From Halostella limicola (GTDB lineage Archaea; Halobacteriota; Halobacteria; Halobacteriales; Natronoarchaeaceae): DNA of 64,000 nucleotides. The stretch lies in NCBI RefSeq assembly GCF_003675875.1, contig NZ_ML014752.1, positions 1 through 64,000 of the forward strand. The letters run 5' to 3'. The position numbers and the translations under genes were made by a program. The notes under the pieces are model-generated. The model did not search any database, had not been told where the DNA came from, and saw only the letters and a program-made list of their open reading frames with translations. This document shows, in pieces, positions 42,677-51,063 of this stretch; the first letter of the stretch is position 1; every line of letters begins with the position of its first letter.

Positions 42677-42906
42677 TTCGCGCCGGTTCGACGGTTCCTT
42701 TCGCGTCGCTTCGTCTCGCGAGCGCCGGGTGTCCACGACGCCGCGTTCGGTTCACCTGCTTCCCGAAGTTTCGTGCAGGCGTCGCTACGGTACGCTCGTG
42801 AGCGTTTCAGTAATAGCGGCGAGGGCGGTTTCGTCGCAGTGCGCCGAGGTGCGGCGGACCTGTCGGTGGCAGTGTGAGGGTGTCGCGCGACGGGCGTCGT
42901 CGCCCG
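42677..42906. other. Intergenic spacer between convergent transducer and cheR
   Basis: No credible gene. An 8-bp hairpin GACGGGCG / CGCCCGTC (42889-42908, loop TCGT) overlaps the cheR stop codon and may help terminate or stabilise the che operon transcript. Confidence 0.4.
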
Positions 42907-43710
42907 TCAGTCGCGCCGGTAGATGCGCAGGCGGCCGTCGAGAACGGTGAACGCGGACTTCAGGTTCGGCGGGATCGTCTCGGCCTTGCCGATGACGAGG
43001 TAGCCGCCGGGGCGGATCGACTGCGCGATGGTTTCGAGGATGGGCCGCTTGTACTCGTTGTCGATGTAGATGAACAGGTTCCGACAGACGACGAGGTCGA
43101 ACCCGGACTTCGGGTCGTCGTTGATGAGGTCGTGGTGCTCGAAGGTGACGTGGTCGCGTATCTCGTCGCGCATCGTGAAGGTGTCGCCGTCCCGGTCGAC
43201 GAACCGGAGGTAGTGCGAGAGGTAGCCGAGCTGGTCGTCGATGTCGATGGTCCGGGTGCTCTCGTAGACGCCCTCGCGTGCGTGGTCCAGCGACTTGTCG
43301 TTGATGTCCGTGGCGAGGACCGAGAGCTTCTCCTCGTCGACCCGCGGGTCATCGTGGGCGAGCATCGCGAGCGAGTACGGCTCCCGGCCGTCCGCGCAGG
43401 CGGCGCTCCACGCCCGGATCGTTCGCTGGGACTCGGAGAGGTCCCGGAGGACGTCCCTGATCCCGTCCCAGACGTCCTCGTTCCGGAAGAACCCCGTGAC
43501 GTTGATGCTGAGCGCGTCGAGCAGGGCTTCCTGCTCGTCGGCGTCGTCGCGGAGGAGCCGCAGGTACTCCCGGTAGTCGTCGGAGCCGGTCCGACGCATC
43601 CGGGAGGCGAGCCGCCGCTGGAGGTAACTGTCGTTGTAGTGACTCGTCGCGAAGTCCATCTCGTCCTCGATGAACCCGGCGAGTCGCGCGAACGACTCGT
43701 CGGCGCTCAC
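42907..43710 (-). CDS. cheR: Chemotaxis methyltransferase CheR
   Basis: A 267-residue SAM-dependent enzyme that methylates transducer glutamates. The N-terminal helical part (RLASRMRRTGSDDYREYLRLL) precedes NVTGFFRNEDVW, the SAM site IRAWSAACADGREPYSLAML, VLATDINDKSLDHAREGVY and DLVVCRNLFIYID (catalytic-loop RN). The start is GTG 43710, which overlaps the cheD TGA as GTGA. The apparent 402-residue frame reading further upstream only crosses cheD in another frame. Bacterial CheR has WSAGCSxGEEPYS; here the glycine before Cys is alanine. Confidence 0.93.
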   Translation of the reverse strand: MSADESFARLAGFIEDEMDFATSHYNDSYLQRRLASRMRRTGSDDYREYLRLLRDDADEQEALLDALSINVTGFFRNEDVWDGIRDVLRDLSESQRTIRAWSAACADGREPYSLAMLAHDDPRVDEEKLSVLATDINDKSLDHAREGVYESTRTIDIDDQLGYLSHYLRFVDRDGDTFTMRDEIRDHVTFEHHDLINDDPKSGFDLVVCRNLFIYIDNEYKRPILETIAQSIRPGGYLVIGKAETIPPNLKSAFTVLDGRLRIYRRD

Positions 43711-44231
43711 AGCTCCGTCACGCCCCCTGCGTCCTCGTCGGAGGACGAGATCGTGAGAACCCCCGTTCCCGCGTCGAACTCGACGGTGCGGCCGCGCTGG
43801 CCGCCGACCTCCTCCGCGGCGATCGGGACGCCGAGCTTGTCGAGTTCCTCGCGCGCCGCAACGACGTTTCGCTTGCCGACCGCCTCGCCGAAGCTGTCGA
43901 ACTCGAACATGTCGCTGCCGCCGGCGATCTTCGCCTCGACGTCCGTGTACGTCGCCCCGCGCTCGACCATCTGGCGGAGCATCGCGCGGATGGCGGTGTC
44001 GGCGAACTTCCCGGGGTTCTCCTCGCTGGCGTCGTTGCCGTCGCCGTCCGGGAGCATCACGTGCGCGAGGCCGCCGACGCCGGCGTCGTCGTCGTGCAGG
44101 GCGACGGCGAGACACGACCCGAGGCCGTACGACTTCAGGGTCACGTCCTCGTCGGTGACGTAGAACTCCGAGATGCCGACCTGGATCGGGTCCGGCGTCG
44201 GTGCGCCGGGTTCGCTGCCGTACGTCTTCAT
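43707..44231 (-). CDS. cheD: Chemoreceptor glutamine deamidase CheD
   Basis: A 174-residue enzyme that deamidates receptor glutamines and pairs with CheC. The catalytic cysteine lies in YGLGSCLAVALHD (about 38) and the histidine in GLAHVMLP (about 57). The C-terminal segment KIAGGSDMFEF...VGKRNV matches the family. The first ~18 residues and last ~12 are extra acidic sequence. Four-base overlaps link it to both the double CheC and cheR genes. Confidence 0.92.
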   Translation of the reverse strand: MKTYGSEPGAPTPDPIQVGISEFYVTDEDVTLKSYGLGSCLAVALHDDDAGVGGLAHVMLPDGDGNDASEENPGKFADTAIRAMLRQMVERGATYTDVEAKIAGGSDMFEFDSFGEAVGKRNVVAAREELDKLGVPIAAEEVGGQRGRTVEFDAGTGVLTISSSDEDAGGVTEL

Positions 44232-45472
44232 GATGACTCGACTTCGTCGACCGGGAACTCCGCCGTCGTCTTGGCGTCCTCGACCCGGTCCACGTCGAGG
44301 TCGTTCAGCGCGCGCTCCAGATCCTCCTCGTTGGGGATGGCGTAGATGTCGCAGTCGAACTCGCGGCCCTCCGCCTGGATCTGGGTGTCGAAGACGAACG
44401 CGTACTCCTGGTTCTCGCCGAGGTTGATCACGACGGGGTCGATGACCGCCGCCCCCATGTCGTGGATGAACTCGGGTGTGGAGTGGTCGATCGTCGTGTC
44501 GAGCACGTTCGCCCAGCCGTCGAGGAAGCCGCTGGCCATGATGTTGCCCAGTTCCTTGATGGCGCTCGTCCCCATCTCGCCGAACTCGTCGTCCGGCGGG
44601 GACGGCACCGTCGCCTCGACGACCTCGCGGGCGGACTGCTCGTCGAACAGGAACAGGAGGTAGCCGCTCGGCGTCCCGTCGAAGGAGAAGGCGACGCCGA
44701 CGAGCTTCTCGTCCGCGATCTCCTCGGGGATCGTCTCCAGCGAGACGAAGTTGAGCCGCCGGATGTCGACCGACGTCTCGATGCCGGTCAGCGTCGTCAC
44801 GGCGCTCGCGACCTCCGTCGCGCCCTGCTGGGCGAGGCGGTCGAACCCGACCAGCTTGTCGTACTCGATGCCGTCGCTGTCGTCGTCGCTCTGGCGTTCG
44901 AGGATCTCGGACATCGAGTCGTGCTCGGGGAGCAGGTAGTGTCGGTACCCGATCTCCGTGCCGACCGCCTCGATCTGGCTGTGAAACAGCAGCGCGAGGT
45001 CCTCCTCGCTCGGCGCCGTCTCCAGGTCGCCGAAGAACGGCTCGGCGGTCTCGCCCTCGATGAAGTCGGGCGTCGACACGTCGATGACCGTCCCGAGCAC
45101 GTCGGCCCAGCCGTCGATGAAGCCGTTGGTCATTATCTGGCCGACCTCCATGACGGCGCTCTGGTCCATCTCGTCGAACTCGCCGGACGCCTCGTCCTGG
45201 ACGAGCGTCTGGACGACCTCGCGGGCGGCCTCCCGGTCGAAGATGATGATCGAGTGGCCCTCGAGGCCGGCGCTCAGTTCGACGCGGACGCCGACCTTGT
45301 CGCGCCCGTCGTCGATCTCGGCGCGGATCTCCGAGCCGCGCATGAAGTTGAGCTTCGTCACGCCGACCCGGGTCTGGACGCCGGTCATGCTCGTGAGCCG
45401 GCCGGCGGCCAGCCCCGCGCCCTCCCGCGCCATGCGGTAGAACGTACCGAGTGCGTTGACGTCGAGTTTCAT
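44228..45472 (-). CDS. cheC: Tandem CheC phosphatase-like protein
   Basis: A 414-residue protein made of two CheC domains (about 1-190 and 210-400). The CheY-P phosphatase motif S-x3-E-x2-N-x22-P is intact in the second copy (SAIKELGNIM, ending STP). In the first copy it reads SAVMEVGQIM, with the catalytic Asn replaced by Gln. Thus probably one active site remains, and the first half may bind CheD or CheY only. It overlaps the single-domain cheC and cheD by 4 nt each. Confidence 0.9.
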   Translation of the reverse strand: MKLDVNALGTFYRMAREGAGLAAGRLTSMTGVQTRVGVTKLNFMRGSEIRAEIDDGRDKVGVRVELSAGLEGHSIIIFDREAAREVVQTLVQDEASGEFDEMDQSAVMEVGQIMTNGFIDGWADVLGTVIDVSTPDFIEGETAEPFFGDLETAPSEEDLALLFHSQIEAVGTEIGYRHYLLPEHDSMSEILERQSDDDSDGIEYDKLVGFDRLAQQGATEVASAVTTLTGIETSVDIRRLNFVSLETIPEEIADEKLVGVAFSFDGTPSGYLLFLFDEQSAREVVEATVPSPPDDEFGEMGTSAIKELGNIMASGFLDGWANVLDTTIDHSTPEFIHDMGAAVIDPVVINLGENQEYAFVFDTQIQAEGREFDCDIYAIPNEEDLERALNDLDVDRVEDAKTTAEFPVDEVESS

Positions 45473-46074
45473 GACGGCTGCGCCTCGATACCGTTGACCA
45501 TTTCGACGAACTCTTCCAGGTCGGGGAACGCGTAGATCTCCGCCTCTATCTCGTAGCTTGGGACGTTCATGCTGGAGTCGAAGAACAGCGCGAGGTCCTC
45601 GCCGCCGAGTCCCGCGGTTCTTTCGACTACCTCGCCGGCCGGCGCATATACGAGTTGCGGGGTGGCGATGTCTATCGTCCGGCCCAGCACGTCGGCCCAG
45701 CCGTCGATGAAGCCGCTGGCCATCATGTTGCCCAGTTCCTCGACGGCGCTTCTGGCCATCTCGCCGGAGACGCCGGAGAGGTCGTCGACCATGTCCGACA
45801 GCATCAGGGCGGTGATCTTCTTCGCGCTCGCCTCCGGGAAGAGGATGAGGATGTGCCCGTGCGGGGGCTCCATGAGCCGGACGCGGACGCCGACCCGCTT
45901 CCCGTCGTCGAGCTGCGCCTTGATGTCCTCGATGTCGATGAAGTTGGTCTTGGTGACCTCCATCCGGGCGTCCTCGCCCGTGAGCTTGCTCATGTTGTCG
46001 GCGACGCCGTTCGTCCCGACCTTCGCCATCTCGTTGATGAAACTCAGCTTCCGGATATCGACCATCAGACTCAT
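45469..46074 (-). CDS. cheC: Single-domain CheC phosphatase
   Basis: A 201-residue CheC. The motif SAVEELGNMM...ATP fits S-x3-E-x2-N-x22-P exactly; the N-terminal copy of the motif (SFINEMAK) has Lys in place of Asn, so one active site is expected. The start is ATG 46074, supported by a GAGGAGG Shine-Dalgarno seven bases upstream (46080-46086). The frame reading to 46140 continues into cheA and is not used. It lies 28 nt after the cheA stop. Confidence 0.9.
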   Translation of the reverse strand: MSLMVDIRKLSFINEMAKVGTNGVADNMSKLTGEDARMEVTKTNFIDIEDIKAQLDDGKRVGVRVRLMEPPHGHILILFPEASAKKITALMLSDMVDDLSGVSGEMARSAVEELGNMMASGFIDGWADVLGRTIDIATPQLVYAPAGEVVERTAGLGGEDLALFFDSSMNVPSYEIEAEIYAFPDLEEFVEMVNGIEAQPS

Positions 46075-46079
46075 AGTTG

Positions 46080-46086
46080 CCTCCTC
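46080..46086 (-). promoter_or_regulatory. Shine-Dalgarno site deciding the cheC start
   Basis: GAGGAGG on the minus strand, 5-6 nt before ATG 46074. It is the only clear ribosome-binding site in the operon, where other genes rely on overlap. Confidence 0.55.
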
Positions 46087-46102
46087 GTGTGTGATTTCCC
46101 TG

Positions 46103-49100
46103 TCATAGTGACTCCACGTCCAGAATGTTGACCACGTCACCCTCGCCGAGCACCGTCGCGCCGCTCAGGCCCGGCACGTCGCCGAGCACGCCCTCGTAGG
46201 GCTTGACCACGACCTCCTGCTGGCCGCGGACCTCGTCGCAGTGCAGCGCCACGGGCCGGACGTCGTCGCGGATGCTGACGAGCATCCCGTCGCCGTTCCG
46301 GTGGGTCCCGGGGGTATCGAGCGTCTCGCCGAGCCGGAGGAGGGGGTACTCCGATTGGTCCTCCTCGTCGCCGCGCACGACGACCTCGCGGCCGTCGACG
46401 GTTTCGACGTCGCGGACGGGACCGATGTCCTTGACGTCCTTGATCGGGATGCCGTACTCCTCGTCGCCGGACTGGACGAACAGCACGTCCGCGATGGCGA
46501 CCGTGACCGGCAGGGTCAGCCGGACCGTCGTGCCCTCGCCGGGCGCGCTGTCGACGGCGACGTCGCCGTCTAGGTCGTCGACCGTGCTGGCGACGACGTC
46601 CATCCCGACGCCGCGGCCGCTGACGTCGGTGACCTCCTCGGTCGTCGAGAACCCGGAGTGGAAGATGAGGTCGTACACGTCGTCGTCGTCCATCTCGGCG
46701 ATCTCCGACTCCGTCGCGACGCCCTGTTCGACGGCCTCCCGACGGAGGCGGTCGACGTCGAGGCCGCGACCGTCGTCCTCGATCTCGATGACGACGCGGT
46801 CGCGCTCGCGGCGCGCGCGGAGTTCGATCGTGCCGGTGGGCTCCTTGTCGGCGTCCTCGCGCTCGTCCGGCGACTCGATGCCGTGGTCCACAGCGTTGCG
46901 GACGATGTGGACGAGCGGGTCGCCGATCTCGTTCAGGATGCTCCGGTCGATCTCGACGTCGTCGCCGTGCATCTCGAAGGAGACCTGCTTGCCCTGCTCG
47001 CGGGAGATGTCCCGGACGATGCGGGGCAGCTTGTTCGCCACCGTGTTCAGCGGGACGAGGCGGATGTCCATCACCGTGTCCTGCAGTTCGCCGGTGATGT
47101 CCTCAAGCTCGTCCAGCTCGTCGTCGAGGACGGCCAGCGACTCGCCGCGCTCTATCGCCCGCCGCAGGCGAACGCGGGAGGTGACCATCCCCTCGACGAG
47201 GTTCATCAGGGTGTCGACCTTGTCGACGTCGACGCGGACCGACTGTATCTCCTCGGACCCCGTCGACGGGCCGCTCTGGTCGACGGCCGAGCGGGGCCCG
47301 TCGCCGTCGTCGGCGTCGTCGGCCGACGCGTCCGCGGCAGCGCCGTCCGCGTCGGAACCGGGAGCCGCCGCATCGCCGGCCTCGTCGGCTCCGTCCTCGC
47401 TCTCCTCGGTGTCCGGGGACTGGAAGCCCTCGAACTGGTCTGCGGTTCCGGTCGACGTGTCGAACGCCGAGCCGGAGTCGTCGAGGTCGAGGTCGCCGAA
47501 TTCGCCGGTGTCGACGCCGTCGCCGGCGTCGGCAGCGGTGCCCTCGTCGGTCGGTTCGTCGGCGGTTGCGTCTGCGGACGCGTCCAGCGCGTTCGCGCCG
47601 TCGGCGTCCGTACTACCGAGGTCGGCGCCGGCGGCCGTCGCGTCGTCATCGGCGGTGTCGGTCCCGAAGTCGACGTCGCCGAAGTCGTCTGCGGGCTCCT
47701 CGCTCCCGCCGGCGGTCGCGTCGTCGGTGCCGGTCAGCGAGTCGCTTTCCGTGGATTCGTCGTCGCCTCCCGCGGGCTCGTCGCCGAACCCTTCGCCGAA
47801 GTCGATGTCGCCGAACGGGTCGTCCTCGGCGTCGTCCTCCGAGGCGCTCTCGGGAGCGTCCCCGACCGAGGGCTCGTCCACGCTCGTTCCGACCGCATCC
47901 TCGGCGTCGCCGTCGGTTCCGGCGTCCGCGCTCGCGTCGGCGGGTTCGCCGTCGTCCCCGAAGGCAACGTCACCGAACGCGTCGTCGGCGCCGCTCGCGT
48001 CGAGGTTGTCCCCGTCGTCGATCCCGAGGTCGTCATCGGCACCGACGCCGAGGTCGTCCCCTCCGTCGTCGAGGCCGAACTCCGCCTCGACGTCGATCTC
48101 TTCGTCGCCGTCGAGTTCGGGCTCGGGCGCGTCGGCGTCCTCGCCGAGCAGTTCGTCGAACCCGACCTCGTCGTCGCCGTCGAGCTCGTCGAACTCGAGC
48201 TCCTCGAGTTCGTCCTGTAGCTCGTCGAAGCCGACCGGGTCGACCTCCTCCTTGAGCTCCGCGAACGTGCTGGAGGCGTCCTCGACCTCCTCGTCGGGGC
48301 CTGGCTCCGACTCGGCGTCGGCCGCCTCGACCTCCGACTCCGCCTCGTCGAGCAGTTCGTCGACGTCGGGCTCGTCGTCCGCGGGGTCCGCGTCGGCGTC
48401 CGCGACGGTCGAGACGTCGGGGTCGGCGTCGATGTCGGCGAAGGAGCCGGCGTCGCCGAGGTCGTCTAACCCCTCCATGTCCTCGACCTCGTCGACCATG
48501 GAGTCGAGGTCGTCGAACTGGTCGACCTCCTCGTCAGCGAGCAGGTCGTCGACCGACATGTCCTCCGAGTCCGTCGCGTCGGCCTCGGCCGCGGAGGCGT
48601 CGGTCGCCTCGGCCGTCCCGCCGTCGTCGGCTTCGTCGGCCGCCGGGGCGTCGGCCGTCTCGGCGGCGATCGCCGTCGCGTCCGTGATGATCGCCTCCTC
48701 GACCGCGTCGACCGGTTCGAGCGCGGCGCTTATCGCCGCCTCGCCGACGGGACTGGCGAACGCGGCGTCGAAGGCGGACCCGTAGTCGTCGTCCTCGATG
48801 ACGTCCTCGGACGGGTCGGTGCCGAGGAGGTCGAACGCGTCGCGGAGCGCCTCGACGACGAGGACGCCGTTGTTCACGTCGCCCTCGGCGATCGCGAGGC
48901 GGACGTGGTACACGTCGTGGCCGGCGTCCGCCGGGCGGTTCACCGACGACAGCAGGTCGCGGACCTCGTCGTCGTCCGGGTCCGCGATGCCGCCGGCGTC
49001 GCCGTGCTCGCGGAGGGCGTCGATGGTCGCCGAGGGGTCCGTCCGCGGTTCGCCGTGGCGGCGGACCTCGTCGATCATCCCCTCGAGGAGGTCGACCCCC

Positions 49101-49366
49101 TCGAACACCTGGTCCATCAGGTCCGGCGTGACCTCGGCCGACCCGGTGCGGACCTCCTCGAGGAGGTCCTCCAGGGCGTGTGCGAGGTCGCTGGCGTCGG
49201 AAAAGCCCATCGCGCCGCAGTTCCCCTTGAGGGTGTGGGCGGTCCGGAAGATCTCCTCCATCGCCGCGTCGTCGTCCGGGTCGTTCTCCAGTCGCAACAG
49301 CGCGTTGTTCAGTGCCGTGATGTTCTCTTCGCTCTCCTGAACGAAGTCCCTGACGTACTCATCCAT
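46103..49366 (-). CDS. cheA: Chemotaxis histidine kinase CheA with very long acidic linker
   Basis: A 1087-residue kinase. The HPt domain (1-105) has the phosphorylated His44 in RTAHTLKGN. Residues about 148-235 look like a P2 response-regulator-binding domain. An intrinsically disordered acidic linker covers about 236-704. Then come dimerisation (VDKVDTLMNLVEGMVTSRVRLRR, about 715), HATPase (VRNAVDHGIESPDERE, DDGRGLD, GVGMDVV) and the CheW-like regulatory domain. Typical CheA is 650-700 residues, so the linker accounts for the excess. The linker holds four copies of an FGD[VIL]x[FL] motif. The start ATG 49366 overlaps cheB by 8 nt; the frame up to 49516 is inside cheB. Confidence 0.94.
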   Translation of the reverse strand: MDEYVRDFVQESEENITALNNALLRLENDPDDDAAMEEIFRTAHTLKGNCGAMGFSDASDLAHALEDLLEEVRTGSAEVTPDLMDQVFEGVDLLEGMIDEVRRHGEPRTDPSATIDALREHGDAGGIADPDDDEVRDLLSSVNRPADAGHDVYHVRLAIAEGDVNNGVLVVEALRDAFDLLGTDPSEDVIEDDDYGSAFDAAFASPVGEAAISAALEPVDAVEEAIITDATAIAAETADAPAADEADDGGTAEATDASAAEADATDSEDMSVDDLLADEEVDQFDDLDSMVDEVEDMEGLDDLGDAGSFADIDADPDVSTVADADADPADDEPDVDELLDEAESEVEAADAESEPGPDEEVEDASSTFAELKEEVDPVGFDELQDELEELEFDELDGDDEVGFDELLGEDADAPEPELDGDEEIDVEAEFGLDDGGDDLGVGADDDLGIDDGDNLDASGADDAFGDVAFGDDGEPADASADAGTDGDAEDAVGTSVDEPSVGDAPESASEDDAEDDPFGDIDFGEGFGDEPAGGDDESTESDSLTGTDDATAGGSEEPADDFGDVDFGTDTADDDATAAGADLGSTDADGANALDASADATADEPTDEGTAADAGDGVDTGEFGDLDLDDSGSAFDTSTGTADQFEGFQSPDTEESEDGADEAGDAAAPGSDADGAAADASADDADDGDGPRSAVDQSGPSTGSEEIQSVRVDVDKVDTLMNLVEGMVTSRVRLRRAIERGESLAVLDDELDELEDITGELQDTVMDIRLVPLNTVANKLPRIVRDISREQGKQVSFEMHGDDVEIDRSILNEIGDPLVHIVRNAVDHGIESPDEREDADKEPTGTIELRARRERDRVVIEIEDDGRGLDVDRLRREAVEQGVATESEIAEMDDDDVYDLIFHSGFSTTEEVTDVSGRGVGMDVVASTVDDLDGDVAVDSAPGEGTTVRLTLPVTVAIADVLFVQSGDEEYGIPIKDVKDIGPVRDVETVDGREVVVRGDEEDQSEYPLLRLGETLDTPGTHRNGDGMLVSIRDDVRPVALHCDEVRGQQEVVVKPYEGVLGDVPGLSGATVLGEGDVVNILDVESL

Positions 49367-50540
49367 GCGTATCACCGTCCGTGGTGGCCGCGTCGACGAT
49401 CCCCCGCGTGAGGTCGCCCACGTCGAGGACCGAGTCGACGCAACCTGTTTCGATAGCCTGCTTCGGGATACCGAAGACGGGGCTCGACGCCTCGTCCTGA
49501 GCGACCGTCGCACCACCCGCCTGCTTTATCGCCTCGATGCCGGCAGCGCCGTCTCTCCCCATGCCGGTCAGGGCGACGCCGACGAGCGGGGCGGGGACGA
49601 CGTCCGCGGCGGACTCCATCGTCTCGTCGATCGCCGGACGCACGCCGTGGCGGCGCTCGCCCTTCGTCAGCCGGAGGCGGAGTTCGTCGTCGCTCGCTTC
49701 GGCGACGCGCATGTGGAACCCGCCTTTCGCGATGACTGCTTCGCCGGGGCCGACGCGCCGGCCGTGGCTCGCTTCGGAGACGTCGTACTCCGAGAGCGCG
49801 TCCAGGCGGGCGGCGAGCCTGTCCGTGAAGCTCGCGGGCATGTGCTGAACGACCAGCACGCGCGCCCGGAGGTCCGCGGGGAGCTCGTAGAGTATCCGCT
49901 CGACGACCTTCGGACCGCCGGTCGACGCGCCGATGACGATCGTCGGCGCGCCGTCAGAGAGGTCGCGGTCGACCGTCGTGACGGGGCCCTCGCCTGCGAT
50001 ATCGGGTGTGACGGTCGTTTCGACGCCGGACGCGCCGTCGACCGTGCTCGTGCCGACGGTCGTCTCCGCGGCGGAGTCGACGACGGCGGCCGTCCGCTCG
50101 GCCGACTCCGCGGCGCGCGACGCCGCTCGCGCGGCGACGACGGACGAGACGTCCGCCCGTTCGACCGCGCGGACCTTCTCTGTCAGCCGCGACTCCAGTT
50201 CGCCGACGTCCGACGGGCGCTCCTCCTCGTCCTTGGCCATGAAGTCGACCGCGCCCTTCGCGAGCGCCTCGAGCGTGGCGTCGGCCCCCGCTTCGGTGTG
50301 GGCCGACAGCATGAGGATGCGCGTCGGAGACGTCGCCATGATCTCGTCGACAGCTTCGATGCCGTCCATGCCGGGCATCTCCACGTCCATCGTGACGAGG
50401 TCCGGTTCGAGGTCGCGGGCGGTCTCGACGGCGCTCTCGCCGTCGGCCGCGCGGTGGACCTCGTAGCCCTGCTTGGACAGGATGTTGCCGATCACAGTTC
50501 GCATGAACTGCGAGTCATCGACAACCAGGACGCTGGTCAT
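49359..50540 (-). CDS. cheB: Receptor methylesterase/deamidase CheB
   Basis: A 393-residue response regulator and esterase. The receiver has phospho-acceptor Asp52 in TMDVEMPGMDG. After a linker of roughly 75 residues rich in Ala/Thr/Val (longer than usual), the esterase shows the catalytic triad: Ser in IGASTGGPKVVE, His in VVQHMPASFT and Asp in TGMGRDGAAG. It demethylates transducers when phosphorylated by CheA. The start ATG 50540 overlaps the cheY TGA by 4 nt. Confidence 0.94.
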   Translation of the reverse strand: MTSVLVVDDSQFMRTVIGNILSKQGYEVHRAADGESAVETARDLEPDLVTMDVEMPGMDGIEAVDEIMATSPTRILMLSAHTEAGADATLEALAKGAVDFMAKDEEERPSDVGELESRLTEKVRAVERADVSSVVAARAASRAAESAERTAAVVDSAAETTVGTSTVDGASGVETTVTPDIAGEGPVTTVDRDLSDGAPTIVIGASTGGPKVVERILYELPADLRARVLVVQHMPASFTDRLAARLDALSEYDVSEASHGRRVGPGEAVIAKGGFHMRVAEASDDELRLRLTKGERRHGVRPAIDETMESAADVVPAPLVGVALTGMGRDGAAGIEAIKQAGGATVAQDEASSPVFGIPKQAIETGCVDSVLDVGDLTRGIVDAATTDGDTHG

Positions 50541-50899
50541 GCCGGAACGACGTCCTTGAGGGCCTTCCTGACGCTCGGCTCCTCGAACGGCTTCGTCACG
50601 TAGCCGTCCGCGCCGGCTTTGACCGCGAGCTTCATCTTCTCGCGCTGCCCGACGCTGGTACACATGATGACCCGCGAGTCGGGATCGAGCTTCTTGATGG
50701 CCGCCGTGGCCTTGATCCCGTTACACTTGGGCATCACGATGTCCATCATCACGATGTCCGGGTTCTGTTCTTTGTAGAGTTTTACCGCTTCGGCTCCGTT
50801 GGACGCCTCTCCGACGATGTGATAGTCGTCTTCGAGAATCTGTCTGAGTAGATTTCGCATAAAATGAGAGTCGTCCACTATGAGGACCCCTGTCGACAT
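50537..50899 (-). CDS. cheY: Response regulator CheY
   Basis: A 120-residue single receiver domain that carries the signal to the archaellum motor. Acidic pocket Asp9-Asp10, phospho-acceptor Asp53 (MMDIVMPKCNG), the switch Thr/Ser in MCTSVGQ and Lys in VTKPFEEP are all present. First gene of the seven-gene che operon. Its promoter carries TATA TTTATG (50938-50943) and a palindromic operator. Confidence 0.95.
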   Translation of the reverse strand: MSTGVLIVDDSHFMRNLLRQILEDDYHIVGEASNGAEAVKLYKEQNPDIVMMDIVMPKCNGIKATAAIKKLDPDSRVIMCTSVGQREKMKLAVKAGADGYVTKPFEEPSVRKALKDVVPA

Positions 50900-50937
50900 T
50901 CAGTTGATACACCAGAAACTGCTAGATGTAGCGGAAC

Positions 50938-50943
50938 CATAAA
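50938..50943 (-). promoter_or_regulatory. TATA element of the cheY operon
   Basis: The minus strand reads AGCATTTATGG, the same core as in the transducer promoter. It predicts a leader of roughly 14 nt before ATG 50899. Confidence 0.65.
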
Positions 50944-50953
50944 TGCTATCGCC

Positions 50954-50975
50954 CCGTTATCACCGGTGATAACGG
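50954..50975. promoter_or_regulatory. Perfect 22-bp palindrome upstream of the cheY operon
   Basis: Each half is CCGTTATCACC followed by its exact complement, with TTATC-N6-GATAA at the core (50957-50972). The proximal half-site ends 13 nt before the TATA element, identical to the transducer gene. It lies in the 164-nt gap between cheW1 and cheY and is a probable operator. Confidence 0.75.
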
Positions 50976-51063
50976 CCGGAGAACCGGGGTAGCGGACCGC
51001 TGCCTCCGTTAAACGGTCAATAAGACGATAAATATCTCCGCGAGAGGGGAAGGCAGCCGGTGG

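Noticed and set aside
42729-42950. A 73-residue frame in the transducer-cheR spacer
   Set aside because: Low-quality Arg/Ser/Cys-rich sequence overlapping the end of cheR on the opposite strand.
42907-44115. CheR read as a 402-residue protein
   Set aside because: The first 135 residues are an out-of-frame reading of cheD. The GTG at 43710 overlaps the cheD stop in the pattern used elsewhere in the operon.
41808-48660. Possible tandem DNA repeats in the Asp/Glu-rich parts of the transducer and CheA
   Set aside because: The repetition is in amino-acid composition (GAC/GAG/GCC codons); I could not find a fixed DNA repeat unit.
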